Assembly (NCBI GenBank): GCA_949316495.1 | Contig: OX439000.1 | Span: 9,240,501-9,304,500 of the forward strand | Length of the DNA: 64,000 nucleotides | Reading direction: 5' to 3' | Origin: Amphiduros pacificus | Lineage: Eukaryota; Annelida; Polychaeta; Phyllodocida; Hesionidae | Part shown: piece by piece, positions 10,296-22,308 of the stretch | Layout of the letters: every line of letters begins with the position of its first letter | Position numbering within the stretch: the stretch's first letter is position 1 | The notes under the pieces: model-generated | Seen by the model: only the letters and a program-made list of their open reading frames with translations | Database searches by the model: none | What the model was told of the DNA's origin: nothing | Position numbers and translations under genes: made by a program

Positions 10296-10350
10296 CACAC
10301 ATGTAAATATACACACATATGTGTGTATATTTACATGTGTGTATGTATAT
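10287..10350. repeat. Perfect 64-bp palindrome
   Basis: The 32 bases 10287-10318 are exactly the reverse complement of 10319-10350, with no spacer. The centre reads acacat/atgtgt. It can form a cruciform and sits at the end of an (AT)n tract. Confidence 0.9.
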
Positions 10351-12864
10351 GCTGTTTCAAATAGTGTGCAGTATTTATCAATTGTAGGTATTTAAATATT
10401 TATGAATTAAAGTGCAAGTGTTGGAGATACAGTTAGAAACGTGCCTCAGGCCATGGACATATATATCCCAAATTGTTGTTTTAGCATGACTTCCTGATAC
10501 TACAATTATGGAATTACATCAGAATGGCCAAGAATAACAATCATAACAAAATTTCCAATATTTTCATTACCATTTATTTGGTTTACTGCTTCCTGTAATA
10601 TCACGTAATGGTCACGTGTAAACAAATCAAATACGTGTCTCTGTCAACTCTCTTTATCATTTGCATAAAAATCATAAAGATTCTTTAATTGTCTTTTCAA
10701 TAGATAGGGTTTTATGCGTTTTTACGCCAGAATATCCGCTTTTCCCATATTAGACAGCTTGGGGAACAACAAATAGTGAATTGACATCGCGTTGTTTGAA
10801 TCGATCCGTAAATTACTGAAATCATATGTCACACTATATACCGCAATTAGAGATTCCCAGGTGGTTAAACAATTTTAATGACATAATGAACCTACCAGAC
10901 GAAAGCAGACACCTTCACATGTGACACATGTTAAATAATCTGATTACTATTTAATAATATTAGACAATTGTCACAATACCATAATCAGATGTAAGTCATC
11001 TGGGCGGATTGGATGCAGAGATGTTTTATATATAGTCAGTCAGACATGCATGGTGTCTGGTCTGTCCGGAAGTTGTTGGAGGCGCGAGAACTGATGTATC
11101 ACAGCTGGAATGCTGGGATAGGTTAGAACGGTTAGGACAAGGTCATGTACTTGGAATTTCATCGGAACACAGATATGCTGTGGTTTACAAGACTACCAAG
11201 CAGTGTGCACCTTTTACTGTTAGATTCTGACGGCCAACATACAATTTATATAATTTAATGCAATTTATTCTGTTTATACCAGGTCTGATTACTTTGGTAG
11301 AGTATTTGAATGACATAAATCTGCTATAGATTATATTTAAGTCACATCTCTCTGGCTGCCCTATGGCTGCTCAGAACTCAGGAAAAAACATCAAACACTA
11401 TCAACGCTAGAGGTTAGGACCCTAAAAGACTTTGATGTAATACTCGACCATCTTGCTCCAAGTATCACGATTTGCCATGTGATATAAAAGGTGTGAATGC
11501 TTTCGCCGGTATGCCCTATCCAACTTTTAGATTCCCAATGGCCACGACTGTTCCTTTACCTGTGATTGACCTCTGAAGTCTGGTATATTCGCTTGTGGAA
11601 AAACACACACATATGAATGGTTAAAACAAAACAAGAATGCCATTGATCCTCTGCAGCGTCATTGGAGGATTTTTACACTTTGAGACTTGCTATGTATCTC
11701 TCATGAATACATTCAACCCAAATAACTGTTATATTCTGATATAATATAATGCTCTCCCATACTGAAAGTTGGTCCATGAAACATCTGGTTTCTGGTTGAT
11801 TTTGTTCTTCGGTTTTCTGCCAACAGGTAAGCCCGTGCTGTAGCTGGAATCTGGTTGAACACGTCTTGTTTATGCTGTGAGGGTCAATACAGGGAGGGGG
11901 CTGTAACTCAGTCAAAAACTATTGAAATTCACCACAAAGTTAATATGGGTCTAAATACCGATTTGTGTACACTGATGAAATATCTTTGCATCTATAATCC
12001 GATTCTATATTATAAACATGAATCTGATACAACAGTGAAATGGCAAAAGCACTTAACTTGGCATTTGAATCTTGTAACGTCAGCCATATTCTGTGTGCAT
12101 ATTTGTGATAGAAATACATATAACGGTTCATTAAATGATTAGCAACAATTGCCAACTCCCATGATATCAGGGATTAGGTTTCTCGGCAGTTGCTTTACTC
12201 ATATTGTATATCATATTAAAACACAATATTATCAATATTTAGTTATGCAATATTACAAACAAAGCGTGTATCTCAGATATAAATTGAAATATTCTAGCCC
12301 TGAAATGAGTTTTGCATTTCTGTACAAAGGTGCATCAAACATCTCTAAAAGGGGATTATTAATTGTGTATTTTGGTAGTGACTGAAAAATGTTAATTGCA
12401 AAATAGTAATTGCAATTGTTCTTAAATCTATATCTAATAAATAGGGTTCATTTACAGAAGTAATTAAAAGGTCCTGTGGCGAGTTTATAAGCATTTTTTT
12501 ACAATACTTGTATTGGGAGCTAGCATGAGAACGGGCATTAATCTTGAAAAATGTTTAGAATTGTAAAAGGCGAGAATAAATAGATTTGCAGGGAATAAAC
12601 AAAAAAAATGTTATAAAAACTGTTATTTCGCACACCTGAATTAAAGTATATACAAATAAATTGTTTGCCCATTTTACTTATACTTTCTAAACAGTTTATA
12701 ATTATGTACAGATTAACCATGACTTATATTTGGTATCGTCTTGTCATGATACCTAATCACCATAAGCCTCCACGGTGAGACAAGCTGAGTTCGAGCGATG
12801 GTTATACTTCTCTCAGAGCTTTGTTAATAGTTATACTGTCCGCCTGGTATCAGAAAAAATGTGT
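10351..12864. other. Intergenic region between genes A and B
   Basis: No gene is recognised. The stretch 11020-11240 is more GC-rich and has a ttttatatata box before tagtcagtcagac. It could be an unrecognised promoter or leader exon, but no coding frame supports this. Confidence 0.3.
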
Positions 12865-12870
12865 TTTATT
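12865..12870 (-). terminator. PolyA signal of gene B
   Basis: AATAAA on the minus strand (tttatt on the plus) lies about 75 nt beyond the gene B stop codon, a normal position for a short 3' UTR. Confidence 0.55.
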
Positions 12871-12945
12871 AAAACATTTAAAATGTGTTTACATTTGGTT
12901 TCAAATCAAATCTGCTTTATATTATAATAGCGGTTAACATGCTGT

Positions 12946-13710
12946 TCAATCATCCAATTTAGGTCGCCAGTTGTTTTCAATGAAATGTAAAACCTTCTTA
13001 AGATATAAGCCTTCTCTCAGACAAAAAGGTTCTGCCAGAAAATCTTGTTTTGTTAGTTCCTTGAACATGGTGCCGTCCACTCTCTCCTCTCCACACACCT
13101 TTGCCACAGCAGGGAGGCGGAGAAGGTTCAGGGTCTCCACCAAACCGTCCACCGTCAGGGTACCGATGTCTGATGGGATATACGCCACTTCCGGTACACG
13201 TGACACACGCACATTTTTTCCTTGATCGCTGCTGGATTGGGCTCCAAGACGGTTACGATGACTTGGGGATTCTGAGATTAAAGAGTTCGAAGAATCCATA
13301 TCAAATGTGTCATCAAATGTATCGTCCTCTTCATCCGATATATCTCTAGCTTTTAGTGTCACGGTTTCTCGCGCATGCGCATGGTATAGGGAGATGTATT
13401 CGGGGGTGTAGCGCGACAGGGTTTTAGTTTTGTTTCTTGGAGCAGGAATTGGTTTCTCAATTGGGCTTCTATTAGTTGATTCGTGTGAAATGTCACAGGG
13501 CGACCACGAATGCTCTTTTTCCTCATCAGGATTGTTTTCTCTCAGGGTTTTCTTATCATGGACCTCATCCTGATTTAGTAGTGACCAGTCAAACATTGAT
13601 ATTATTCCACCATCGCCATCTGGAGATGTAGGTCTAAGGTCTCCTGGTGTCCGCTCTGTTGAGTACATTGCATCATCAATATAGCTCCCACGACAACCAA
13701 GCATAGATTC
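12946..13710 (-). CDS. Gene B coding exon 4 (SAM domain)
   Basis: Acceptor ttggatttcag precedes 13710 and the exon opens in phase 0 as E-S-M-L-G-C. It encodes residues 532-785 and ends at TGA (12946-12948). The SAM segment includes LTVDGLVETLNLLRLPAVAK, aligned with the gene A SAM domain. Confidence 0.85.
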   Translation of the reverse strand, partial: ESMLGCRGSYIDDAMYSTERTPGDLRPTSPDGDGGIISMFDWSLLNQDEVHDKKTLRENNPDEEKEHSWSPCDISHESTNRSPIEKPIPAPRNKTKTLSRYTPEYISLYHAHARETVTLKARDISDEEDDTFDDTFDMDSSNSLISESPSHRNRLGAQSSSDQGKNVRVSRVPEVAYIPSDIGTLTVDGLVETLNLLRLPAVAKVCGEERVDGTMFKELTKQDFLAEPFCLREGLYLKKVLHFIENNWRPKLDD

Positions 13711-16700
13711 CTGAAATCCAAAATGAACAAAATGTAAGAATTTTCACAACATTGACTGCAGAGGTTTGATGAGGTCAATAATTTGAAACTAATTATAAAC
13801 TGAACAAAAATATAAAAGTTGCCTAAAAATGCGAATTAAGTTACAATTTCAGATTTTCCACAACATTAGCGATTTTCTCATATGCAATCAGAAAATATGT
13901 GTTATTTAGAAGATTTCCAAAACGATAAAATATTTAGTCTCGCTGGTTTACACTTGTTTTTAGAGGCAATTGATACATAATGTAAAGTGAAATAAAATGC
14001 TCCTAATCCATTACATTACGAAGGCGGATTAGCTTGGTAAATCTAACCAATGTATAATGATCATATGCATGTTAATACTCAATGAATTACGTAATTTGTG
14101 GTAAATTACAACCTAGTCTACAATGGTAGTATGCCTATTGTAATTGCAATGTTGATGTTTCATGTAGTATTTGCAATGAAAACGTATGGTTAGAGAGTGG
14201 ATAGAGCCATTAATAATATTTGAAATATAAATGCAATACATGTCTAAATCTTGCCAACGCCCAAATCTAAACACTTTCCTTAATTACACCTTGCTAGCAT
14301 TTTAAAAGGCCTGCATTCACAATTGAATACAAGACAGCAGATATATATCTGAAGACGATTATCAATGTGATAATGGTCTTAAACAATTCATTCAATATGT
14401 GTTCGACCAGCTTACGGGTTGCAAACAAAACACTCTGAACCACATGTGAATCAATAAAAATGTGTTGATCATAAATTAAGGAAACGGGAAGAGCCAACGC
14501 TTCAATTATCATTGTCCATACTTAGTTATGACAAAATAGTTATCAGAAAATGATCTATTATAAATAGTAATTTGCAATTGTTCTAATATTTTTTGGAATA
14601 CACCTATTTGTACTAATATATTATTAATAGTGTAGTGTTCTAAAATTTAGAATGATTCAGCTATCATAAGGTCAATTAAAAGTAACTTGCATTCTTAATA
14701 TCGCATACAAGAACAATAACAACAACAACAACTTACAGTTACGCATTTGGACATAATGACACCGGACCTTTTGTCTCTTAAAGGCGAGACTCCATCTGAT
14801 GATCGTCTCACTATTTCCCTGTCTGGCAACTCAACCTCCTATTAAAAAAAACAATCGCATTCATGCTTAGCCATTCCCAGTTATATTTTCATTTTTCCTT
14901 TAAACCTTTGCATGTTGCGTAATAAACATCCCTAATCCACAGATAATGAATCCGGTTTATAAGATGGATTCAGTGCAACTATAAGATCAAAGTAATACGC
15001 TGTATCCATGTTTTAATGCGTGCCCAGGGTCCGGTAATTCAACTTATAATAAAATAATTGACTCCAAAAGATTTGTATGTGATATTAGGGATACCTTGTA
15101 ATCATTCGACACGGATGGACCTTTGAATGTACATGTGTAGAGACATATGAAAATTTCAAATATTCAAATATGCTCCAAATTAGGATACCATGCATGTGCG
15201 CAGAACTGATATTTGATTTATCGAGTGTGAAATGTTTAAGATTGTCCGTGCTGGCAGTGTACACGTGACTGCCATATAGACACAATGCTAAAACATTCAA
15301 GATATATATATGTATAATGTATATATATTCATGATATTAAAGATAGAAAATATTCCAGATATATATTCAAGATATAAAAGATGAAAGAATTCAAGAAAAA
15401 ATCTTTTACAGATGTAAAATTCGAATATAGTAATGTATACAATTAAAATATTTCAGATTTTTAACATCAAAATATTGAGAGAAAAAATATTCAACACGTT
15501 CAAAAAGAAAATATCAAGATAAATATAATGGAAATACTACAGATATATTCGACACAATTTTTTATCATATGAAATAGGCATCAGAATGGCAGGTAGACTC
15601 AGGCCCTTGTCATGGTATAAGTTAAGAGCAAACAATCAGTGTGATGCGATCTCCTCAAGTCAGTGAAGTAGAATGGTATTTTCCAATTTGACCTACTTTT
15701 CAAGGACAAAAAGGTCACAGAGGGTTTGTAGTTAAACTTGTCCATGACAACCCCAGTTTGCAAGTTATGAACTAACCTAGAATGTTTTAAGGTTGTGTGC
15801 GAAGGATTTGTGTCAATTAAAATGTTTGTTTCATGGCCCACACACGGAATAGTTGATTGCTCACCTTGACAGGTTCTAATGCCCGATCTTCAATGCGGTC
15901 ATCTGTTAATGAGGTACGCACCGTCTCCTTACTACCATTTGGCATGGGTGGTGGCGCCCTCTTGTTGTTATTTTCTCCGGGCAAATCTGACAGACTCTTT
16001 TGATAAAATCCTCTGTTGACCTGGTTCCCAGTGGCGCAAGGTTCTGCATCACATATGAAATTATGTATACAAAGATCAGTGTTTTATTGCAATTCTGATC
16101 AAATCACATGAGATGGGGAATTATTCTTATCACATGTGTAGTGTTTAATTTTCATCTGTCTTGTGACATGGAAATATATTTACGTGATATTCCAAATCAT
16201 ATTTCTTCTGAAATACGCTAATTTTAGGAATAACCATGACAAATATATTGAACAAAGATACGATGATTCCAATGATTTTCTACTGATAATGATATCATAC
16301 ACTGCAAGGACCAAGAATTGATTCTGGCCATAATATTGGTGTGATGATGTGATGAGTCACGCGCATGTCTGATAATCAAAACAAATTAACATTCCCCCAA
16401 ATACGATAAAGAAAGCGAGTGATAACAGGATTAAAAACAATCTCTAATTTTAGAATAATAGTTCTAATTATATCATATTCAAAATCACTTTCGAATTCTC
16501 AAATATACACACTAAGATCATTAGAGGAATTTAGAGCTAAATTATCACTGGTGGTGAACAGTGCCGGACTGTAATTCAAGGGTGGGAGAGCTCTGAATCA
16601 TTCTGGACTGAAATCGCAACAAATCTAGATAGTAAGATACCATACCGTTGTTCTGAACCAATTCTGAACCAATCTCTAATATGATTCTATCTTGGAGTAA

Positions 16701-19700
16701 TTATAAATGGAGGCGCAATGTTGCAAGATCAAAAGGGACTTCATAATTGCCGCCATAGGCATTGTTATGATGACGCCATAGGTGCAAGATATGAAAGTTC
16801 TGACGTAATTCTTTCAGAACTATTTTAAGTCATCAAAACCATGATTTAGAGATAAACGTATCGCGAGTGAAATGTTTGTTTTTTCATGCAGATTATGGGG
16901 ATATTAATTTTATTTCTCGGCTCCAAATTTAGACGATTTTATGATAAGATTTGTATACTCATATCAAAATCTCTATTACAACCTCAGATACTGACGAAAC
17001 CACATGTTTTATTGTTATGTTTTCTTTCCATTTTATTTTTAGGCATTAAATTACAGACTGTCCAGGGCTAGATTTTGGTTTGGTTTATTTGGGGTTTTAT
17101 ATCACTTTGAACATTATTTCAGTCATTTCATGATGAGACCTACTTGTAGCAGATATAGTGCTGTTTCACTGAATTGTCATGTCGCAGGTCCTTGACATGA
17201 CAACCCACCCGGTCCCAGATTCACAAGGACAACGGGTTAACCATTTGGTACGGGCCTCAGCTCATATGGTAAATTGTATTGTGAGTTTGATCTCGGCATG
17301 TCCGGGGATCGAACCCATTACCTTTGGATCACCACAGAGGAACTGGTGGTAATAAGCTAGCGCTCTAACCAGCAGCGCCACAGCCCATGGTCGTCCAGGG
17401 CTAGAAGGGTTGTGGCATTTGGTATCTTGGCCAACAGATTTCAAGTCCTGATGAGGACCATTCAACACACGCCAGAAACCATCTGACTGATTGTCACCAC
17501 ATATATGATGCATCACAATCTGATGTGAACAAGATATCCCAGGATGCAGAGCAACCTTCTGGACCGCCAGGAAAGGAACATGAACCTGGTGCAAGGCAGT
17601 AGGAGACAGGGCAGAGATCTCGAGGACACTGTCAGAGTTCAAGGGCACAACAGGTCCAACAGAGAAGGCAAACTACTCTGCAACCTCTTGAAACATTGGG
17701 TCAATTCCCCAGCTGGTTCTGTCCCATGGCAGGAAAGCATGGTGTGAAAATATCAAAAACTGTACATATCAAGAGATGCGTGAAAATATCAAAGACTGTA
17801 CATATCAAGAGACTTTACCTGTGAGTGAATGGTGTGATTGGATTTTATTAGTGTACACTGCAAATTTATTCTTGATTAAAATGTTTATCTTGTGACTTGA
17901 CAGTGATGCAAGAAAAAGTTGATATCATGTTTTGTTTCCTCATCTTTACTGAACGTAATTTTAAAAATGTTCATCGGTAAGTATGAAAAAGCAAACTTTC
18001 CCCTCAACAAGGAAAACTTTATAATTTATTATCCCTCAATTATGGCCACTTCCCGTATGTGTTTGGTTAAAAGTGCTAAGCAAAAAAATAGGAGTAAAGA
18101 AATGTAAAGTTTTTAATTTCTTTTTTTAATGATGGCCTTTTTGCAATGCTGGCCACTTCATTTTTTATAGCATTATACTGAGAAAACTATTAAATTTAGG
18201 ATTTTCATAGGGTTATTAATGTTATTTACTTCAACATGACTTTTCACTGGCCAACTTTTTAATATTGATTGTTTTTTGCACCATTATAGTTTGTTTTTTG
18301 AGATACAATTATTAAGTTACTAAAATGTGAAGGTCAATGAAATAAGCCCATATGTTGCTTGACGATCAACAAGCAACCAAGTAACTTTATTCATAACATC
18401 ATAAAAGTTTTGATACAAAATTGTGGCTAATGTCACAAAGTGCTATACTTTAATAAACATCTGGTAACATCTGGTAACATCTGGTAACAAGTGTTATAAA
18501 TAATAAACATCATGAAAGTCTTGGAAAATAATTGTGACTATTGTCACAAAGTGCTAGACAATAAAACATTCCAAGACAGACAAATATTAATATTGAAATG
18601 TCAGATAATAAATGCAGTCTCAGCTTTTAAATGGAGTCTCTTCATTATATAGAACGTCACATAAATTACATTTTCTTTGTTGCTGGACTGTTGGTACTTG
18701 ATTGGAGAAAGTCTGAAAAATTAAGTGAAGAATCCTGAGAATAACTCTGTCAATCTGCCCTCACCAGGAAGAGTGGTCCGGGACTGAGGTAATTATGCTC
18801 AAAATGATTACGTCAAATTTAAATGAAATCAGCACCAACAAGGAAAAAACCTTGGAAATCGCTACATAGAAATGACGACAAGCTATGATCTTTATAAATA
18901 CAGGAATTTCCCAAGACTGTGACTGACTGAAATGATCTTTCCCTTGATTTAACTACTGTAACATTGGAAACTGAAAGCTTGGCATGTTTCAGGAATTCAC
19001 TTGCCAGAGTATAAAGGCTGGTGCCAAGCAGCTGGTTGGGACCAGTTGTACCCCCTTAGTGCAATCATTCTCTCTCGGGGGAATGCCAATTGGTTAAACC
19101 AAGTAAACCTTTAGATGTAGATAATCTGGCTCTGATGTGAGCATCTAGAAATGGCTCAAACTGTATGGATTAAGCTTTAACAGTTCAGCACCGTTTAGAA
19201 CTCTTCCATCCCTGGATATATATAGTATTGATATTAAGGGGAGGGGGAACATTTTATTTATTCTGGTTTTATCGTTGCCCAAAGTAAATCATTCAAAACT
19301 CAGTTACAAAATGAACAGGTGTCGTGTCCACTGATTTCGTTTATTTGAATGATAAAGATTAGCCATCCTAGGTTTTGTTGGAAAATCAAGTCCCTACTAT
19401 TTATATCGAGGTATGTTCGATCCTCTAACTTCCTCTCTTCCTTGCCCTCAAAGTGTTCTCATAAGAAGTATAAAGTCCCAAGTACTTAATAAATATATGG
19501 GTAAGCCCCAACCTCTGTACACGTCACCTGAAATCTAAAAATGCCTACAGCGGGGGGTCAAAATATCAAGGGTGTAATATGATTTATTTCAAGCACATGT
19601 CAGTATGGTTTGGAAGTTAATTTCCTTATTGACACTTGTGGGGTTGTGAAGTGGAAAAACAATCAGTAAAACTATACAGTTGCCCAATTCTTATTCTGAT

Positions 19701-22050
19701 GTATATTGATTTTTTTATGTATATTGATTTTTAAAAATGAATATTTATGATTTGCAACCAAATCAGAACGCATTATGAGCATATTGGTGGCAGGGACTGA
19801 ACTGATGACTTTTGAAAAGAGCCACTTCTACCAAAATATCCAAAAATATTATATGGTCATCTTTTGGAACTGAACAAAAAGGACATTGGGGGAATTTATG
19901 GGTCTTTTGGGTGAGAGCCCCCCAGTGGTAGATTTCCAAAAGGGCCAAAATGATCAACTTCTGAGAAGCTGCACATTAACAGTGTAAACATAGATTTCGT
20001 GGTATTAATCAATGTGTTAATGAATATAATCAGCATGTATCGACATTTAAGGACTGCTATGTTTGAATGAATAGGTCTGATAACAAAAATGCATATGTTA
20101 TAAATTATTTTTTTGTCTTGATGTCGCTTGAACATGGTTTAGTAAGAAAGGAAGAAGGCAAGCAAATTATTTCTTCCTGCAGATTACTCAACAGAGAAAG
20201 GCTTGTTTTCAACAAAGTTGGTACTATTTGATAAAAAGGTAATTTGCTACGATCCTTATGAAACATATTTTCTCTTTTCGATGTTGTAAAATTTGGAAAT
20301 AAAAGGAGTATGTGACAATCAGGTAAATGATGATGACAATTATAGTCTAAAATAGTAGAAGAACTTTCATTTCTTAATTTAACCTAGTCATAAATTTGTG
20401 TTCAAATAATTGTTCTGGAAAACCATGCTTTCAACACGTCATGAATTGGACCAGAAAACCATGTCTTGAAAAAAAACTCAAATGTTTTCAAGTGGCGTGT
20501 CTGCTGGGGATGCCTTTTTTGGCTAAAAAGATCAGGAAGTCAAGTATTTCACTATGATTTTCATGTTGTTATTGTTAATTTTCCTTGCAAATTGACCTGT
20601 TTGAGTTAAGTATGATCACTGTAAAGTATAAAAGTAAATGGATATTTGGGCGTAAAAAAGAAGTCGTTCCTGAAGAACATTTGCCACCAGGTGTCACTCA
20701 CCACCCATAAATTGCCTAAAGTAACTAATAGCACTTACTCTGAATTTGTGAAGTAAATTGTGTTGGGTCAATATAATCATCATCGTCATCATCATCATCG
20801 TCGTCGTCGTCATCATCATCATCTTCCCAATCATCATCGTCGTCGTCGTCATCATCATCATCATCATGTTCCTCCTCCTCTTCTTCTAGAGAGTTCTGGA
20901 GTGTGTGTCTTTGCACCCTCTCTTGTCTACCACTGTTGGGAGCAGACGGGGTAGTGAAGCTGGGGTGAGGGCGGGAGGAAGGTGGGTGGATGGTTGGAGG
21001 CTTGGGGTGGGTATCCACACCGATAGAGCCGGCGCTGGATCGGGCGTCATCCGATAGCATCTCACATCCGGAGTCGAGGAGTGGTGAGGCACTGCGCATC
21101 TTCTTGGCGCTTTGTATGCTGCAGATGCTGTTGACCGCCGTAGTTCGCTGATTATCCGGCAGATTTATAACACTAGCAACATAATCCGATTTGTTCTTCC
21201 TCGTGGGACACTTTGAACTAGGGTTTGCAATGCGCATTTTCAATGTGCCGTGTTTCACATATTCCGTTGGTATACATAAGAGTTCATTGCCGCTTTCCTC
21301 GGAATGAAGAGGGTTGTCGTATACTTTCCTGCACACCAAGATCCTCTGATCAAAGGATTTCGTCAGTTTAGGTATGTGCTTACCCGTGTAGATTTCATGG
21401 TCAGCAGCAGGCGAGTGCTCATCTTGGATGAACTGGACATGGTGTGGACATCTATACTGACCAAACAGCTCACTAAGCTTATAAAGATTATCATCTGCCA
21501 CTTCCTTAAAGTCTCCGCGATATTCCATGGGGAGTCTGAACTCTTTTCCATTTAATCGACATACAAGAATACTAATACCTTGACATCCCGCTCGTTTGTT
21601 TAATCCAATATTGTCTTCTTCTTCGTCTTCTATTTCCAGTTTGACGAGTTCGATGACCTCCCCCGGCCTGAGCAGGACGAAGACGCCCTTGATGAGTGGC
21701 GGTTCGTAGGTCACCACCGCATATCGCGGGAAGTGGTCGTGGACGAGATCTCGGACCGTCTCGTAGACCTGGTCCTTGCGGGGAATCCTTTTCAGCCGCG
21801 CCGAATGGGACAGGGGTATGTTCATTGTGTGATAGTCCAGATAGGGGTAGGATGACAAGAGGTATTCGGCGTGGGCGCATCTCTCCACGTGCACCCCGGC
21901 CACCAGGAGACTGTCTCCCTGGCGCAGGCTCACCCCGGTCTCCTGACTGTCGTAGTTGCTCTCCAGGCACAGGAGCAGTGAGCTTTTATTCTTATGATAC
22001 CGTGACACCACCTCCTCCAGAGTGTACGCCGATTTTGACCAAGAAGACAT
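12946..22050 (-). CDS. GAREM-like CABIT-SAM adaptor, gene B (785 aa, 4 coding exons)
   Basis: The coding exons are 20739-22050, 15865-16043, 14737-14838 and 12946-13710, with GT-AG junctions in phases 1, 0 and 0. The CABIT domain (about residues 10-275) carries ILVCRLNGKEFRLP, then RGDFKEV (161-183) and ILVCRK (237-242), matching the same blocks of gene A. An acidic tract follows at 389-425: E6, H, D12, WE, D16, then YIDPTQ. A PIPAPR motif (618-623) fits the PxxxPR consensus of CIN85/CD2AP-type SH3 domains. The SAM domain covers about 708-782 and ends NNWRPKLDD. It lacks the YxN/YxxM array of gene A. ATG at 22050 follows an acceptor (tttcag) five bases upstream, so a non-coding 5' exon is expected further right. 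A cytoplasmic signalling scaffold role is inferred from the family. Confidence 0.87.
14737..14838 (-). CDS. Gene B coding exon 3 (102 nt, symmetric)
   Basis: Acceptor ttttttttaatag precedes 14838 and donor gtaagt follows 14737. It is phase 0 at both ends, encoding 34 residues (498-531, EVELPDREIVRRSSDG and onward). Being symmetric, it could be skipped without a frameshift. Gene A has no counterpart. Confidence 0.75.
15865..16043 (-). CDS. Gene B coding exon 2 (179 nt)
   Basis: Acceptor gatgcag precedes 16043 and donor gtgagc follows 15865. It enters in phase 1 and leaves in phase 0, encoding residues 438-497. These include GFYQKSLSDLPGE and the proline-rich KRAPPPMPNG. The open frame is continuous across all 60 codons. 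Confidence 0.8.
17043..17747 (+). pseudogene. PIF/Harbinger transposase 3' fragment, split by a SINE
   Basis: Read on the plus strand, 17043-17072 gives ALNYRLSRAR and the frame resumes after the SINE as RVVAFGILANRFQVLMRTIQ. Later blocks are DRQERNMNLVQG and LLKHWVNSPAGSVPWQ. This is the C-terminal part of a HARBI1-like DDE nuclease. Two in-frame TGA codons stand where CGA (Arg) is expected (after HTPETI and after HHNLM), typical of CpG decay. The start at 17043 follows a pyrimidine tract and AG, so it may be an exon boundary. It lies in a gene B intron, antisense to the gene, and is dead. Confidence 0.75.
17073..17392 (-). mobile_element. tRNA-derived SINE, copy 1
   Basis: On the minus strand it has a tRNA-like head (ctggttagagcgc A-box region, gggttcgatcc B box) and a body with gtcaaggacctgcgacatga. 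It ends in a ccccaaataaacc tail. The flanking duplication gtccagggctaga is 13 bp (17060-17072 and 17393-17405). It interrupts the Harbinger fragment, so it is younger than that element. Confidence 0.88.
17754..17812. repeat. Short tandem duplication, about 39-bp unit
   Basis: gtgaaaatatcaaaaactg followed by tacatatcaagaga appears twice, with one base change. Confidence 0.6.
18388..18560. repeat. Diverged tandem duplication, about 112-bp period, with a 12-bp triplet
   Basis: A block ending tgtcacaaagtgcta occurs at 18390-18448 and 18502-18560. Between the copies lie three repeats of catctggtaa. Nothing else is recognised in the surrounding gene B intron. Confidence 0.5.
18561..20738. other. 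Remainder of the gene B first coding intron
   Basis: Intronic sequence with no further gene, RNA or clear mobile element recognised. Confidence 0.4.
20739..22050 (-). CDS. Gene B coding exon 1 (CABIT domain, acidic tract)
   Basis: The exon starts at ATG 22050 (MSSWSKSAYT). The reading frame stays open upstream, but the acceptor at 22056-22057 shows that this extension is intron. The exon ends ATT CAG A before donor gtaagt (20738-20733), phase 1. It encodes residues 1-437. Confidence 0.87.
20773..20885. repeat. Coding trinucleotide repeat (Asp/Glu tract of gene B)
   Basis: Runs of atc/gtc/ctc triplets encode D16, EW, D12, H and E6 when read on the plus strand from low to high coordinate (the reverse of protein order). 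GAT and GAC codons occur in blocks, so the tract is a coding microsatellite likely to vary in length between individuals. Confidence 0.85.
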
Positions 22051-22055
22051 AGTCC

Positions 22056-22308
22056 CTGAAATAAAATAAAAATAGTATTTCTCCTTAAAAGAAATTATAT
22101 TACTTACTGCACAATAAATCAATGAATATATAGTATAATACATATCGGCAGAAGCAAAAGGCTCTTTGTTTCCCCATACCATAATTAATTCTGTCTTAAA
22201 TTCAAATATGAATTGATGAACCGTAGGTTTTTTTTCTTGCTATTGAGTTAATACAGGAAACACTCAGCATCAGATTTGTATCTATGCTCTCATACAGATA
22301 TTATTAAT
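22056..22308. other. 5' UTR intron of gene B, proximal part
   Basis: Acceptor ttatttcag at the right border of the coding exon indicates an intron. The upstream non-coding exon was not located. Confidence 0.4.

Noticed and set aside
21572-22052. Arg/Pro-rich frames on both strands over the gene B CABIT exon
   Set aside because: They are shadows of the GC-rich coding exon. The CABIT frame is the one with family similarity and correct splice sites.
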